64,000 nt of DNA from Enterocola sp045612225 (lineage in GTDB: Bacteria; Bacteroidota; Bacteroidia; Bacteroidales; Paludibacteraceae): contig JAZKYP010000013.1 in assembly GCA_045612225.1 (NCBI GenBank), forward strand, positions 110,813-174,812, written 5' to 3'. The position numbers were made by a program, and so were the translations under genes. Positions 24,922-34,817 of this stretch are shown piece after piece. The notes under the pieces were generated by a model. It was given only the letters and a program-made list of their open reading frames with translations. It was not told the origin of the DNA and made no database searches. Every line of letters starts with the position of its first letter. Within the stretch, counting starts at the first letter, position 1.

Positions 24922-25446
24922 TTAATTCACATAAATCATACAAATTATATAAATTAAATAAGTCAATACTCCCAAAACAAATGCTATCCAGCAGTATATT
25001 TTTGCTTTTAAAGCTGCATCCTTTGCTTGCTCATATTGCTTATTATAATACAATTCATCAACTTTTGAGGCGTACACAAATGAAACTATTCCCAGTGGCA
25101 AATTACAAAAAATTGCAGATAAAATAGTCAATACCAAAAAGTTTATTGGCTTTTCTGGCATTACTTCTCCTTCATCTATAATATTAAAATTAAAATAGGT
25201 TAGCCACGGAAGTGTTGTATTTCCTATTCTAACTATATCATTTTTTTGTAACACAACCTTATTTCGTATCTTTTGAGCATTTACATACGTCCCATTTTGA
25301 GAGTCTATATCAGTCAAGATTATATTACCATTATCATCTTTTATAAATTGACAATGCATCTTTGAAACATAAGGATCTTCTATAATTATATCGTTAATTA
25401 AAGAACGTCCTACATTAATAATTTTTCTATTTTTTTTGACGACCAT
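24922..25446 (-). CDS. FHA domain protein with dispanin-like membrane domain
   Basis: The 174-residue protein has an FHA domain at residues ~8-75 ('NVGRSLINDIIIEDPYVSKMH', 'LTDIDSQNGTYVNAQKI'), with the conserved Gly-Arg, Ser, His and NG residues that bind phospho-threonine. Two membrane helices follow around a basic loop ('FCNLPLGIVSFVYASKVDEL', 'AKIYCWIAFVLGVLTYLIY'), resembling the CD225/dispanin fold. It is the last gene of the operon and overlaps the upstream coiled-coil gene by 20 nt. It likely recruits a phosphorylated partner to the inner membrane. Confidence 0.83.
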   Translation of the reverse strand: MVVKKNRKIINVGRSLINDIIIEDPYVSKMHCQFIKDDNGNIILTDIDSQNGTYVNAQKIRNKVVLQKNDIVRIGNTTLPWLTYFNFNIIDEGEVMPEKPINFLVLTILSAIFCNLPLGIVSFVYASKVDELYYNKQYEQAKDAALKAKIYCWIAFVLGVLTYLIYIICMIYVN

Positions 25447-25903
25447 AATATTTAATATCTGCTGTAGTTATTCCATTTCCTGTTTCTTTTCCTATTTTAA
25501 GGTCAATAACTTTTATTTTTCTTTCATATCTTAATATTGTATCTATATTCGCCTTTAGACTATCTCTTTCTTTCGATAAATTATACAAATTATTATCTAG
25601 TTCATCTATTCTTCTCTCTAATTGAGTAATATTGTTTGTTAATTTATCTATAGTTTTTTGTTTATTCTCACAATCAATACAAACCTTAATACTCTCTGTT
25701 TGACGAACTATACTATCATATTTTGCTTCTAGTACACTATGTGAAGTTTTTAAAGAGTCATATTGTATAATTAATTTATTATAATAATCTTCTGTAGAGC
25801 CTTTTTTATGTTCTCCTAAAATAAACATACAAAACAAAAATAAAAAGAGTAAGTGTCCCAGTACTAAACATAAAATATTGACTATTTTCCTTAATTTTGT
25901 CAT
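25427..25903 (-). CDS. Single-pass coiled-coil protein of the FHA operon
   Basis: The 158-residue protein has a short basic N-terminus, one membrane helix ('ILCLVLGHLLFLFLFCMFI', about 10-28) and then a long coiled coil ('LTNNITQLERRIDELDNNL') that would lie in the periplasm. There is a CxxC pair (CIDC) in the middle. No named family is recognised. It is translationally coupled to the downstream FHA-dispanin gene. The 153-nt gap upstream (25904-26056) contains inverted repeats TTGTT.AACT/AGTT.AACAA and TTAGACCC/GGGTCTAA but no gene. Confidence 0.65.
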   Translation of the reverse strand: MTKLRKIVNILCLVLGHLLFLFLFCMFILGEHKKGSTEDYYNKLIIQYDSLKTSHSVLEAKYDSIVRQTESIKVCIDCENKQKTIDKLTNNITQLERRIDELDNNLYNLSKERDSLKANIDTILRYERKIKVIDLKIGKETGNGITTADIKYYGRQKK

Positions 25904-26056
25904 AATAATTTAAATATATAGTTTTTTTTGTTGTAACTAGTATAGGTCCTTTATTGTTAAACTAACAGTTCAACAACAATGATAAGCAAGTTAGATTAGA
26001 CCCAAACAAAAAATCAGTGAATTACAATTCAACACAATTTGAAAGGGTCTAATATC

Positions 26057-26773
26057 TTATCTTGTTTTATATGGACCTACTCCTTTAGGATTAGGTCCAT
26101 ATTCATTAGGCCCAGGTTCACTATCCATGCACATAAATATAAAGACAATAATTCCTCCAATAATAGGCACTAAATTTAACAAAATCATTGCTCCGCTTTT
26201 ACCTGAATCATGCAATCGACGCACTGCAACAGCTAATTGTGGCATGAATATAACTAGAGAATATATTCCTGCTAAAATCATGAATAGTAGATTTACTAAT
26301 ATAAAATCATCATCATTATTAAAAGCGAAAGCGAACCCTATGCCTTGTAATATTGAAATAATCAAAAGATTAATCAGATAAAAAGTCCAATATTCAGCTC
26401 TTCTAGCACGTCCAGAAAAATCAGCATAATGACTAAAACATTTTGCAAAATAATTTTCACTTTCTACAGGTTCATAGACATTGGGATTTTTAGGAGGATA
26501 CGCAGGTGGGACTGGTCCACCAGTTGTTTGGTTTATAAAATAGTTTTGCCATGGTAATGTTGTATTTCCGATTCTTACAATATCAGACGGCACCAACCAT
26601 ACCTCTCCATGTCGTTTAACACCATTTACATAAGTACCATTTGCAGAGTTTATATCTATTAATTTAACTCTACCACTATCTTCTTGTATAAATTGACAAT
26701 GGGTTCTGGATACTAATGGGTCAGATACATTTATGTTATTAGAAGAACTTCTTCCTACAGTTACTATTTTCAT
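26057..26773 (-). CDS. FHA domain protein with DUF805 membrane domain
   Basis: The 238-residue protein has an N-terminal FHA domain ('TVGRSSSNNINVSDPLVSRTH', 'LIDINSANGTYVNGVK', residues ~4-70). A Pro-rich linker leads to a DUF805-type domain: 'FAKCFSHYADFSGRARRAEY', 'YSLVIFMPQLAVAVRRLHDS', 'GNEYGPNP'-like tail. DUF805 proteins are small multi-helix inner-membrane proteins of unknown function. The FHA fusion suggests that this membrane domain is brought under Ser/Thr phosphorylation control by the two kinases encoded upstream. Confidence 0.85.
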   Translation of the reverse strand: MKIVTVGRSSSNNINVSDPLVSRTHCQFIQEDSGRVKLIDINSANGTYVNGVKRHGEVWLVPSDIVRIGNTTLPWQNYFINQTTGGPVPPAYPPKNPNVYEPVESENYFAKCFSHYADFSGRARRAEYWTFYLINLLIISILQGIGFAFAFNNDDDFILVNLLFMILAGIYSLVIFMPQLAVAVRRLHDSGKSGAMILLNLVPIIGGIIVFIFMCMDSEPGPNEYGPNPKGVGPYKTR

Positions 26774-26848
26774 AATTTTAAATTTTAAAGTTAGTATTGA
26801 CTCGTTGAATACAACGAGTCAATATTTAAATTATCTCTAAACTATTAA

Positions 26849-28357
26849 TTATTCTAGATTAATTGTACTACCAGGAATTACTTCTATTTTATCAATCAAA
26901 TATTTAGATTCGTCGGTAGAAGACTTCTTAATATATATTTTTTTTGTAGTCTGATCACTATATGACTTACTTTTATATGATTGTTTTACTAAAACAGAAC
27001 CTGTATCCATACTTTGGTCATCAAAAATTACATCATTAACATCAAATTTTAATTCTGAAGAATTAAAATTTGAGATATATTGGTTTGCTTTACGATTTTT
27101 GATACTTTCCTTACCATCTTTTGATAGATTAGAAACCTGAATTAAAGAAGTTTTATCTGCAAACAATACTTCTAAATCTTTACGACTATCTTTATTTTGA
27201 TTACCAGCATACGCAGTCAATACACGAACAAACTCATTTACTGTTTCTTTAGAAGCTTCTTTATTTTGTTCTAATTTAGATAATATTTTTTCATCTGTAG
27301 TAGGTTTCACCAAACTTGAAGTATATTCTACTTTCTGTATCTCTGCAGTCTTTAAATCATCACTTATCTTTACAGTGAAAATCGGCTTAAGTTCATAATA
27401 AGCATTTGGATTAGTATAAAGATTTTCATCACCTTCAGGTATATAAACATATGGATCTACATTAACTTTAATCATAGGAACAGAAGACACCATTATATTT
27501 CTTTCATTAGGTAATTCCACTCCCACAAGACCTTCCTCCTTATCTACACTTATAATACTATCTTTTGTCTCAAATGCTACTTGTTGAACAGATAAATTCG
27601 CATACCACGCCTCTAAAGTAGTTTTTACTGCATTTTGCATTGTTTCCCTTTCACTAGGCATAAAAGCGATTGACTTTGGTGTTACTCCTACTAAAGTAAT
27701 TTTTTTTATAATTCTATTTGATTTAATTTCTTCATTAGCTTTTTTCTCAGCTAGTTCTCTAATCTTTTCTAGTTCTTCTTTAGATTTACCTAATTCCTTT
27801 GCCTTATTTATATTTTCTTTAATATAATCAGCTATATACATTTTTTCTTTAGCTACATTATATTCTATTAACCAATTATATGTTACATTATACTTAGCAT
27901 TACTAGGTACACTATCTTTTACTGAGGCTACATAAATTTCAGATGAAGTATTATAACGAGAAAATTTTTCTTTATCTTTTATTTCTTTCTTCTTGTTTAA
28001 TTTACCATCTCCTACCTTTACAACTTTTTCTGCAGGAACATAACTAACATTTGATGTATAAGCATTCTTTTTATTAGTCATTTTATTGTATATATCAGAA
28101 GCAGATACCTTTGTATATTGCTTTTCCGATAAACCTGCATAATTCTTTAAGAAGTCATTTGTCAAGAAAAATTGCTTACTATCTTTTAAGCGACTCATCA
28201 TCTTATTTGCTTTAAGCTCTTTCTTTGTTTGCAAATCAGATTTCAAATCTTTAAGGAAAATATTTTGATTCTTAATAATTGAATCTTGCTCAGATTTTTG
28301 AGCAAACAGCACCGCACTTCCTAAAAATGCAATTGCTAAAAATAAATGTCTTTTCAT
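26849..28357 (-). CDS. Secreted hypothetical protein of the FHA operon
   Basis: The 502-residue protein has a signal peptide (MKRHLFLAIAFLGSAVLFAQ) and no membrane helix afterwards, so it is probably periplasmic. It is Lys-rich, with a helical section around residues 165-220 ('NINKAKELGKSKEELEKIRE'), followed by alpha/beta sequence including 'KITLVGVTPKSIAFMPSER'. I do not recognise a family. Its place between the kinase genes and the FHA-DUF805 gene (27 and 75 nt gaps) makes it a candidate ligand-binding or structural partner of the periplasmic parts of the system. Confidence 0.7.
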   Translation of the reverse strand: MKRHLFLAIAFLGSAVLFAQKSEQDSIIKNQNIFLKDLKSDLQTKKELKANKMMSRLKDSKQFFLTNDFLKNYAGLSEKQYTKVSASDIYNKMTNKKNAYTSNVSYVPAEKVVKVGDGKLNKKKEIKDKEKFSRYNTSSEIYVASVKDSVPSNAKYNVTYNWLIEYNVAKEKMYIADYIKENINKAKELGKSKEELEKIRELAEKKANEEIKSNRIIKKITLVGVTPKSIAFMPSERETMQNAVKTTLEAWYANLSVQQVAFETKDSIISVDKEEGLVGVELPNERNIMVSSVPMIKVNVDPYVYIPEGDENLYTNPNAYYELKPIFTVKISDDLKTAEIQKVEYTSSLVKPTTDEKILSKLEQNKEASKETVNEFVRVLTAYAGNQNKDSRKDLEVLFADKTSLIQVSNLSKDGKESIKNRKANQYISNFNSSELKFDVNDVIFDDQSMDTGSVLVKQSYKSKSYSDQTTKKIYIKKSSTDESKYLIDKIEVIPGSTINLE

Positions 28358-28384
28358 ACTATAATATTTTAAAATTAATAATGA

Positions 28385-30181
28385 TTATTTTTCTAAAACT
28401 AAACGAAAACCAATTTCTGAGCTAGCATCATCTGATGCAGAACGACTAAAAACTAATAAATTGTTTATACTAGACCTTGTTTCATTAAAACTTCCACCTC
28501 GAACTACTCTTAAATCATCTACAACAGGATATCTGTTTATAGGATTTTCTCTAGGTGACATCTCATAAAAAGAACCATCATAATAATCACAACACCACTC
28601 TGCAACATTACCACTCATATGTAAAATTCCTAACTCATTTGAAATATCTGCATAATCTACAGGTATTGCGTGTTCCTTATCAAACCAAATTCCTTTAGGA
28701 ATATTCTTTCCATTCGCGAAACGACCATTTTTACTTTTTTGGCCACCTCTAGCTGCATATTCCCATTGTGCCTCTGTTGGTAATGTAAATTTATATCCAG
28801 TTTTTTTATTTAATTTTTCTATAAATAAAACTATATCATCATAACTAACATTCTCAACTGGAAATCTATCTTTTTGCTCTTGTGTTAAACTCTTTTGATT
28901 AGGTCCAATTTGAGGCTGATATTCTGATGGATTCTCTCCCATTATTTTCCTCCACAACCCCTGTGAAACTTCATATTTTCCTATATAAAAAGAGTTCAAA
29001 TATACTTCATGGGGTATATAATTCTCATCCTCATTAACACTCTGCTCTGAACCCATTATAAACGACCCTCCATCTACGTTTACCATTGGGTAGTCCATTC
29101 CGCTAAAATCAATAGTCTCATTATCAACTATATCACTATTAGTAACAAATATTTCTGATGGTCGTATTCCTATATATATTCCTATAGCAATCGCTAATAG
29201 TACTCCAATTGCAAGAATACCCCTTTTAATCATCCATAAATTGCTCTTCTCAATATATACAACCTTCTCTTGTAAAGTTTCATCTATTAATTCAGAAGGA
29301 TTAACATTCAATAAATCATCCATAAAATCAGATATTCTCTGATGTCTATTTTCTGATTTCAGTTGCATCGCCTTTAGAATTGTCCTATTCGCCTCCTCTG
29401 GTATATTTGAATTTAGAGTCTTCGGTTCTGGCATTTTCTCTGTCAATCGAGCAGCTGCCTCTATAGGTACAACCCCCGTTAAAATGTAATATAAAGTTGC
29501 ACCAAGTGCATATATATCAGTATAGGCACCTTTCCTACTATTTTTAGTATATTGCTCAGTAGGCGCATATCCATGAGTCAAAATTGATGTATGAATCTGT
29601 GTTTTATCATGCTCAAACTCTCTTGCAGAACCAAAATCTATTAAGATAGCTTTATGTTCTGCTGTTATCATTATATTATCTGGCTTAATATCACGATGTA
29701 AAATATTTTTATTATGTATATATCCAACACCATCAGATATTTGTGCCATATAATTAACAGCATCTTCATATATAATAGGTCCTTTTTGTTCTACAATTTT
29801 TTGTAAAGTATCACCCTCAATATACGGCATTACCATATATGAAGTATTATTTTCATCAAAAACATCTATAACCTCTATAATATTGGAGTGCTTTAACTCT
29901 GCCAACAATCTCGCTTCTCTAACAAATGCAGCACGATATTTATTATATACATCCTCACTTACTGATTGTAAGAAAATAGTGTTAGAATGAGTTGAACGTA
30001 CACATTTACCAGATAGGAAAAACTCTTTAATACAAACAATTTTATTTAAACCTTGTTGAATTGCTCTATAAGTTATACCAAATCCACCTGCACCTATTTT
30101 CTTTTCAATAATATATTTTCCGCCGGCAAGTAACGTTTGACTAGATAATTCTGATTTATCTTGTTCACTACTGTTTATCAT
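28385..30181 (-). CDS. Transmembrane Ser/Thr kinase fused to FGE/SUMF1-like domain
   Basis: The 598-residue protein opens with a complete Hanks-type kinase domain: glycine loop 'IGAGGFGITYRA', Lys in 'IVCIKEFFL', 'ILHRDIKPDNIMI' (HRD) and 'LIDFGSAREF' (DFG). A membrane helix ('GILAIGVLLAIAIGIYIGI', about residues 318-338) follows. The C-terminal domain is of the formylglycine-generating-enzyme/SUMF1 type: 'MVNVDGGSFIMGSE', 'YKFTLPTEAQWEYAARGG', 'NVAEWCCDYYDGSF', 'RVVRGGSFNE', 'IGFRLV'. The topology puts the kinase in the cytoplasm and the SUMF1-like part outside, where in this context it may act as a ligand-binding fold rather than as an oxidase. Confidence 0.9.
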   Translation of the reverse strand: MINSSEQDKSELSSQTLLAGGKYIIEKKIGAGGFGITYRAIQQGLNKIVCIKEFFLSGKCVRSTHSNTIFLQSVSEDVYNKYRAAFVREARLLAELKHSNIIEVIDVFDENNTSYMVMPYIEGDTLQKIVEQKGPIIYEDAVNYMAQISDGVGYIHNKNILHRDIKPDNIMITAEHKAILIDFGSAREFEHDKTQIHTSILTHGYAPTEQYTKNSRKGAYTDIYALGATLYYILTGVVPIEAAARLTEKMPEPKTLNSNIPEEANRTILKAMQLKSENRHQRISDFMDDLLNVNPSELIDETLQEKVVYIEKSNLWMIKRGILAIGVLLAIAIGIYIGIRPSEIFVTNSDIVDNETIDFSGMDYPMVNVDGGSFIMGSEQSVNEDENYIPHEVYLNSFYIGKYEVSQGLWRKIMGENPSEYQPQIGPNQKSLTQEQKDRFPVENVSYDDIVLFIEKLNKKTGYKFTLPTEAQWEYAARGGQKSKNGRFANGKNIPKGIWFDKEHAIPVDYADISNELGILHMSGNVAEWCCDYYDGSFYEMSPRENPINRYPVVDDLRVVRGGSFNETRSSINNLLVFSRSASDDASSEIGFRLVLEK

Positions 30182-30218
30182 AGCATTATTAATATTTCTT
30201 TATTCATATAACTACAAC

Positions 30219-31058
30219 TCAACTTTCAATATTCCCATATTTTCTAATAGCATTCAAAAATTCTTGACAAGAGAGGAAGCGTTCTTTCGGATTCTTTGCT
30301 AATGCCTTTTCTACAATCCTTTGCAGTCCCTCCCCTATCATAGGATAAAAATCAACCATTAATGGTGTTGGAGAATACTTTATTTGTCTTCTAATCTCTT
30401 CTTTCGCATTCTCACTATAAGAAAAAAAAGGTAATCTTCCTGTTAACATTTCAAACAATAGAACTCCTAAAGCGAATATATCAGTATATCTGCCAAGTGT
30501 TCCTTTTTCTGATTGCTCTGGTGGCATATAAGGAGGTGTTCCATAACCAGTATTCGCACCTATATCTCCTAACCTAGATGCAATACCTAAGTCTATTAAT
30601 TTCACTTTACCATTAGGTAAAAGCATAACATTATTAGATTTTATATCTAAATGAAGAATATTATTATCATGAATATAACCAACTGTATTAAGAATTTCTA
30701 TAAAAATAGGCAATGCACGTTCTTCCGGTATTAATCCTATCTTCTTATAAATAAAATCTTCAAGTGTTATTCCTTCAATATACTCCATAACTAGAAAAAG
30801 AGAATCAGAATGTAAAGGTTCTAAAAAATCTACAAGTTTTGGAATATTAGGATGTTGCATATATAAATACAATTGTGTTTCTACATCCTTAAACTTCTTC
30901 CTAAGAATCGAGTTCTTTAAATGTCTTGTTTTTAATTCTTTAATCGCGACTAAGAAGCCACTACGCAAATCCACTGCTTTATAAACTTTTGCAGTTCCAC
31001 CTTCAGCAATTAATTCTAAGATGTGGTAATTATCAAGTCTTGGATAATCGTTCATCAC
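30219..31058 (-). CDS. Soluble Ser/Thr protein kinase
   Basis: The 279-residue protein is a stand-alone Hanks-type kinase domain: glycine loop 'IAEGGTAKVYKA', 'VAIKEL' Lys, 'ILHLDIKSNNVML' (Arg of HRD replaced by Leu), 'LIDLGIASRLGD' (DLG in place of DFG), and 'YTDIFALGVLLFEMLTG'. The catalytic Lys, Asp and Asn are present, so it is predicted active, though of the non-RD type. No membrane helix is seen. It lies between the FHA coiled-coil gene and the larger kinase. FHA proteins of the same operon are likely readers of its products. Confidence 0.9.
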   Translation of the reverse strand: MMNDYPRLDNYHILELIAEGGTAKVYKAVDLRSGFLVAIKELKTRHLKNSILRKKFKDVETQLYLYMQHPNIPKLVDFLEPLHSDSLFLVMEYIEGITLEDFIYKKIGLIPEERALPIFIEILNTVGYIHDNNILHLDIKSNNVMLLPNGKVKLIDLGIASRLGDIGANTGYGTPPYMPPEQSEKGTLGRYTDIFALGVLLFEMLTGRLPFFSYSENAKEEIRRQIKYSPTPLMVDFYPMIGEGLQRIVEKALAKNPKERFLSCQEFLNAIRKYGNIES

Positions 31059-31080
31059 AATTTAATCTTTAATTAAAATT

Positions 31081-32073
31081 TCATTTAACTAGAATAGAAT
31101 CTTTAGCTTTCTCAGTTTTATCTTTATTTAATTCACTGCGAACTGCATCCAATATTTTTTTCTTTCCTGCCACATCTGAAGTACTAAAATTATCTGACAA
31201 ACATTTAATATACGCCTTATTTATAACTTGATATTTCATTTTTTTACATATCTCCACGTCTGCTCCTTTTCTTTCTGCAATATCAGGAAGTAAAAGTGTA
31301 AACTCTTCTACTAGTTTAAACTCTTCTTCTAAACGTTTTAAATCTGCAGTTGCCTTAGCCGTCTCATTTTGCGCCTGACTAATCTGACTTTTAAGACTTT
31401 TATTTAAAACTTTTTGGTTATTAATTTCATATTGTTGCTGAGCTAATTTCAATTTATTTTTCTCTATTACTTCCATTTCCTCTTCTAGTTGGCGTCTAGT
31501 TTTATTTAACTCATTTTCTGTTTTTGATAATTTCTTATTAGTAGCTTTATTTGAGTTCAGTAATTTTAGATTTTCATTTTCAACAGAGTCTCTTTTAGTT
31601 CTTTGTACATCTATTACTTTAGAATACTCTTCAACAAGATATTTATCACTATTCATAGAATCTTGAGATACTATATTACTACTATTATTATCATTCGTCT
31701 GATTAAATACCAACCAACTAATCAATAAAATAATTATCAGTAAAAACAAACTGAATCCTGCATATAAAAACCATCGATTATGTTTTCTTTGTGCAGAATG
31801 GCTCTCATTAGGCATAGTATTTGAATGACATATAGAAAAATAAGACAACCAATTAATTTCTGTACTACCAATCATTATTTTGTCAGATTCATCTAATCGT
31901 GTCTCTTTAGTAATTCTCTTACCATTTACATAAGTTCCATTTGATGAGCCCAAATCAATAACCCAATAAATACCTTGATCATCATAAACTAGTTGCATAT
32001 GATTTCGGCTTACTCTTACATCATTTACAACTATATCATTTGTAGAATCTCTTCCTACTATAATTACTTTCAT
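31081..32073 (-). CDS. FHA domain protein with membrane helix and periplasmic coiled coil
   Basis: The 330-residue protein has an FHA domain at the N-terminus ('IVGRDSTNDIVVNDVRVSRNH', 'VIDLGSSNGTYVNGKRI', residues ~4-70). A membrane helix ('WFLYAGFSLFLLIIILLISW', about 101-120) and a long coiled coil (about 155-270, 'NELNKTRRQLEEEMEVIE') follow. The predicted orientation is FHA inside, coiled coil outside. It is 11 nt after the PP2C gene, which has the same inside-enzyme/outside-coil layout, so the two may pair through their coils. Confidence 0.83.
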   Translation of the reverse strand: MKVIIVGRDSTNDIVVNDVRVSRNHMQLVYDDQGIYWVIDLGSSNGTYVNGKRITKETRLDESDKIMIGSTEINWLSYFSICHSNTMPNESHSAQRKHNRWFLYAGFSLFLLIIILLISWLVFNQTNDNNSSNIVSQDSMNSDKYLVEEYSKVIDVQRTKRDSVENENLKLLNSNKATNKKLSKTENELNKTRRQLEEEMEVIEKNKLKLAQQQYEINNQKVLNKSLKSQISQAQNETAKATADLKRLEEEFKLVEEFTLLLPDIAERKGADVEICKKMKYQVINKAYIKCLSDNFSTSDVAGKKKILDAVRSELNKDKTEKAKDSILVK

Positions 32074-32084
32074 AACATTACTAT

Positions 32085-33296
32085 TTATTTTGATTGACTT
32101 ATACTAATAGTATCTGGACTTATACCCTTTTCTACTAATTCCTTTTTTACCTCATCCAGCTTGAATCTATTCTTTCTTAGAGCTTCTTTATTTCTTGAGA
32201 GTTCCTTAATCGATTCATCAGGGTCTTCATTTCTGTTAATTTGTATATTTTTAATTTCTTCTTTTGCATTTATCTCATCAATTAATAAGTTTTCTTCTTT
32301 TTTAAGGTCCTTATATTCATTAATAAGTTCGTTTTTCCTATTGATATTTGAAATTTCAATCATCCTCCATGTAACACATGATATTATAATCGTAACAAGG
32401 ATTATTAAGATAAAATAAATATAGTGCTTTAGTTTTCTTGAGTTTATTTGTTTTATATCTGAAGTCTGATTATTTTTATATGGATTCAAACTTATAAAAC
32501 AACTTTTCTTCCATGGACTATTACTTATTTGAATTAATTCAATTGTGCAGTTATCTTGTCCTCCTGGTTGAGTAATCTCTCCTTCCATTGCTCGAGATAT
32601 CAACAATTCACCTTTATTCTCTAATGAAGTTTGTGTAGATAATATACCTTGAATTGTCTTATCTGAAATCATTCCAGTTAAACCATCTGTACAAATCAAA
32701 AAAACATCTCCATTTTTAGGTAGTATGGGTTGATTATTGGGATTAAAACTAGGAGTTAAAGACTCTTGTATTCCTAATGCCTTTAAGATTCTATTTTTAT
32801 TAGGATGAGTTTCCATTTCATCATCAGTTATTTCACCAGCATCTACCAATGCTTGAACATATGAATGGTCTTTAGTTAACCTATGCAATTGTCTCTCTTT
32901 TCCTAAATACAAATAAATACGACTATCACCTACATGAGCAATCCACGCCTCATTTCCTTGTACTAACAAAACACACGCTGTAGTCCCCATTCCACGAAAC
33001 TCTGAATTCATTTGTGCAAATCCTAAAATCTGCATATTTGCAAATTGTAAAGCACCATTAAGAGCCTCAATGGGATTTTCATACTTCTTCTCATTTAAAT
33101 ATGAGATAATACTATTTACCGCCAATGAAGATGCTTTAGCTCCTCCAACGTAACCTCCCATTCCATCACATACAACATACACATCTCCATTGGGTGTCAT
33201 GACCTTTATATCATGACAATCTTCTTGATGTAAGCGTACATTTCCTATTACACCTTTTTTGAATATATTCAAATCATTTACTACAACTAAGCCCAT
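32085..33296 (-). CDS. PP2C-family Ser/Thr phosphatase with membrane anchor
   Basis: The 403-residue protein has a PP2C domain at about residues 8-250 with the metal-binding motifs in order: 'VCDGMGGYVGG', 'GMGTTACVLLV', 'AWIAHVGDSRIYLY', 'LICTDGLTG' and 'GGQDNCTIELI'. A membrane helix ('IYFILIILVTIIISCVTW', about 290-310) and a coiled-coil tail follow. It is predicted to remove phosphate from targets of the two kinases, at the inner membrane. It lies 3 nt after the vWA-FHA gene. All catalytic Asp residues are present. Confidence 0.9.
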   Translation of the reverse strand: MGLVVVNDLNIFKKGVIGNVRLHQEDCHDIKVMTPNGDVYVVCDGMGGYVGGAKASSLAVNSIISYLNEKKYENPIEALNGALQFANMQILGFAQMNSEFRGMGTTACVLLVQGNEAWIAHVGDSRIYLYLGKERQLHRLTKDHSYVQALVDAGEITDDEMETHPNKNRILKALGIQESLTPSFNPNNQPILPKNGDVFLICTDGLTGMISDKTIQGILSTQTSLENKGELLISRAMEGEITQPGGQDNCTIELIQISNSPWKKSCFISLNPYKNNQTSDIKQINSRKLKHYIYFILIILVTIIISCVTWRMIEISNINRKNELINEYKDLKKEENLLIDEINAKEEIKNIQINRNEDPDESIKELSRNKEALRKNRFKLDEVKKELVEKGISPDTISISQSK

Positions 33297-33299
33297 CTT

Positions 33300-34805
33300 C
33301 TAAAGATAAAATGTTAATACTACATGACCTAATCCAATTATATCTGCATTAGAAAGTGTTGAATTATCTTGTATAGAACCATTAATTATAACTTTATTAG
33401 TACTATTCAAATCTTTAATATCAAAACTTAAACCAGTAAATTTTATTTCTGCATGTTTTGAAGAAACTGTTTGGTCGTTTAAAATCAAATCACAATCTTT
33501 ATCGCGACCAATAATAATAATTGGCTTCTGCATTTCATATGTCCCATAATTCCCTTTTATATTATAGACTAATCTAGGAAACAAATTCTTTTTCCTCATC
33601 ATGTAATATAATCTAGCATTTTCAGCTTGTTGAGCCTCTTCTTTCTTTGCTTTTTCTATAGCTTCTTCTTTTTTCTGTCTTTCTATTTTATCTTGCTGAT
33701 ATTGTTGCTCTATATTATTTAATTCTTTTTCTTGAAGTTCTGATTTCTTATGCAATTTAGAGAATGCAATAACAACAATTACTACTATTAAAATTATAAT
33801 TACAAGTATTACAGAAAACCAAATGGGATTTTCTTGTATCCAAGTTGATAAAGTGTGTTCTGGAGGAAAAAATGTTTCTGTAATTACAATCCCTCGCATC
33901 GAAACTGAAACTATTGCAGATTCACTTCCCCTTGGACAATTAGATTTGTAAGATATCTTGTAATCATAACCTGCATAACATTCAGGAAATTTCGAATATA
34001 ACTTACATAACTCATCATAAGCAGGTTTTGAATTTTTAAACGAGATAAAATCTCCATATGTTCCTTTAGCAAAACCTTCTGATTCTGATGCAACACCATT
34101 TTTTTTATAATATTGAAAAACATAAACTGGCACATGTAGATTTTGTGCCTTTAATAAAACTTGTGTTTCAGATTCAGCACCAGAATTCTTCATGGAATAA
34201 CCTGCAGTGAAAACTATGATAGCTTTCGCACCATTTACATCTGCTAAGTAATCTAAACCTTCACGAATAGCACCATACAGATCAGTTCTATTAGGGAACT
34301 GACTATAAAGTTCATTATTATGCCTATAACGAGCAACTATATCCAGTAATGCATCATTATCAGATATAAAATCATTCGTTAATTTATTTAAAACTGTAGG
34401 TTCATTTCTTCTTCGATTAAATGTCGCTATTGCATATTTATCAGCATTACTAGCAATCGAAGAACTTCTATATTTCTTTTTCTCACTAAAGAATTTTACT
34501 AAAATTTCTCTAATTGTTTCACACTGCTCTATGCCTGTATATGCCATATCTTCCCATAAGAATAATATAGTAGATTTGTCTGAGACTTTGCACTTTATTG
34601 ATTCTACAGAAAATGGAACATTTACATTACCCTCTCTAACGTACCAAAAATCACTCTTTTTTAATTCTTTAGGATTATTAGTATGCAAATTATATACAAC
34701 AGTAGGATAATATGAAGTATCAAATCCTTTAGATATATAATCATTAGAACAAGCTAATAGGCTATATATAAAGAAGGAACTTAATAATATTAATCTTTTA
34801 ATCAT
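33300..34805 (-). CDS. vWA-like / transmembrane / FHA protein
   Basis: The 501-residue protein begins with a lipoprotein-like signal (MIKRLILLSSFFIYSLLAC, Cys19). A von Willebrand A-like domain follows ('KSTILFLWEDMAYTG', 'RTDLYGAIREGLDYL', 'GAKAIIVFTAGYSMKN', about 75-240), then one membrane helix ('WFSVILVIIILIVVIVVI', about 331-348) and a charged coiled coil. A C-terminal FHA domain closes it ('IIIIGRDKDCDLILNDQTVSSKH', 'DLNSTNKVIING', about 425-500). The MIDAS Asp is not in the classical DxSxS form, so metal binding is uncertain. The likely topology is vWA in the periplasm and FHA in the cytoplasm, making this a direct transmembrane link of the operon. Confidence 0.83.
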   Translation of the reverse strand: MIKRLILLSSFFIYSLLACSNDYISKGFDTSYYPTVVYNLHTNNPKELKKSDFWYVREGNVNVPFSVESIKCKVSDKSTILFLWEDMAYTGIEQCETIREILVKFFSEKKKYRSSSIASNADKYAIATFNRRRNEPTVLNKLTNDFISDNDALLDIVARYRHNNELYSQFPNRTDLYGAIREGLDYLADVNGAKAIIVFTAGYSMKNSGAESETQVLLKAQNLHVPVYVFQYYKKNGVASESEGFAKGTYGDFISFKNSKPAYDELCKLYSKFPECYAGYDYKISYKSNCPRGSESAIVSVSMRGIVITETFFPPEHTLSTWIQENPIWFSVILVIIILIVVIVVIAFSKLHKKSELQEKELNNIEQQYQQDKIERQKKEEAIEKAKKEEAQQAENARLYYMMRKKNLFPRLVYNIKGNYGTYEMQKPIIIIGRDKDCDLILNDQTVSSKHAEIKFTGLSFDIKDLNSTNKVIINGSIQDNSTLSNADIIGLGHVVLTFYL

Positions 34806-34817
34806 AATTATAATGAA

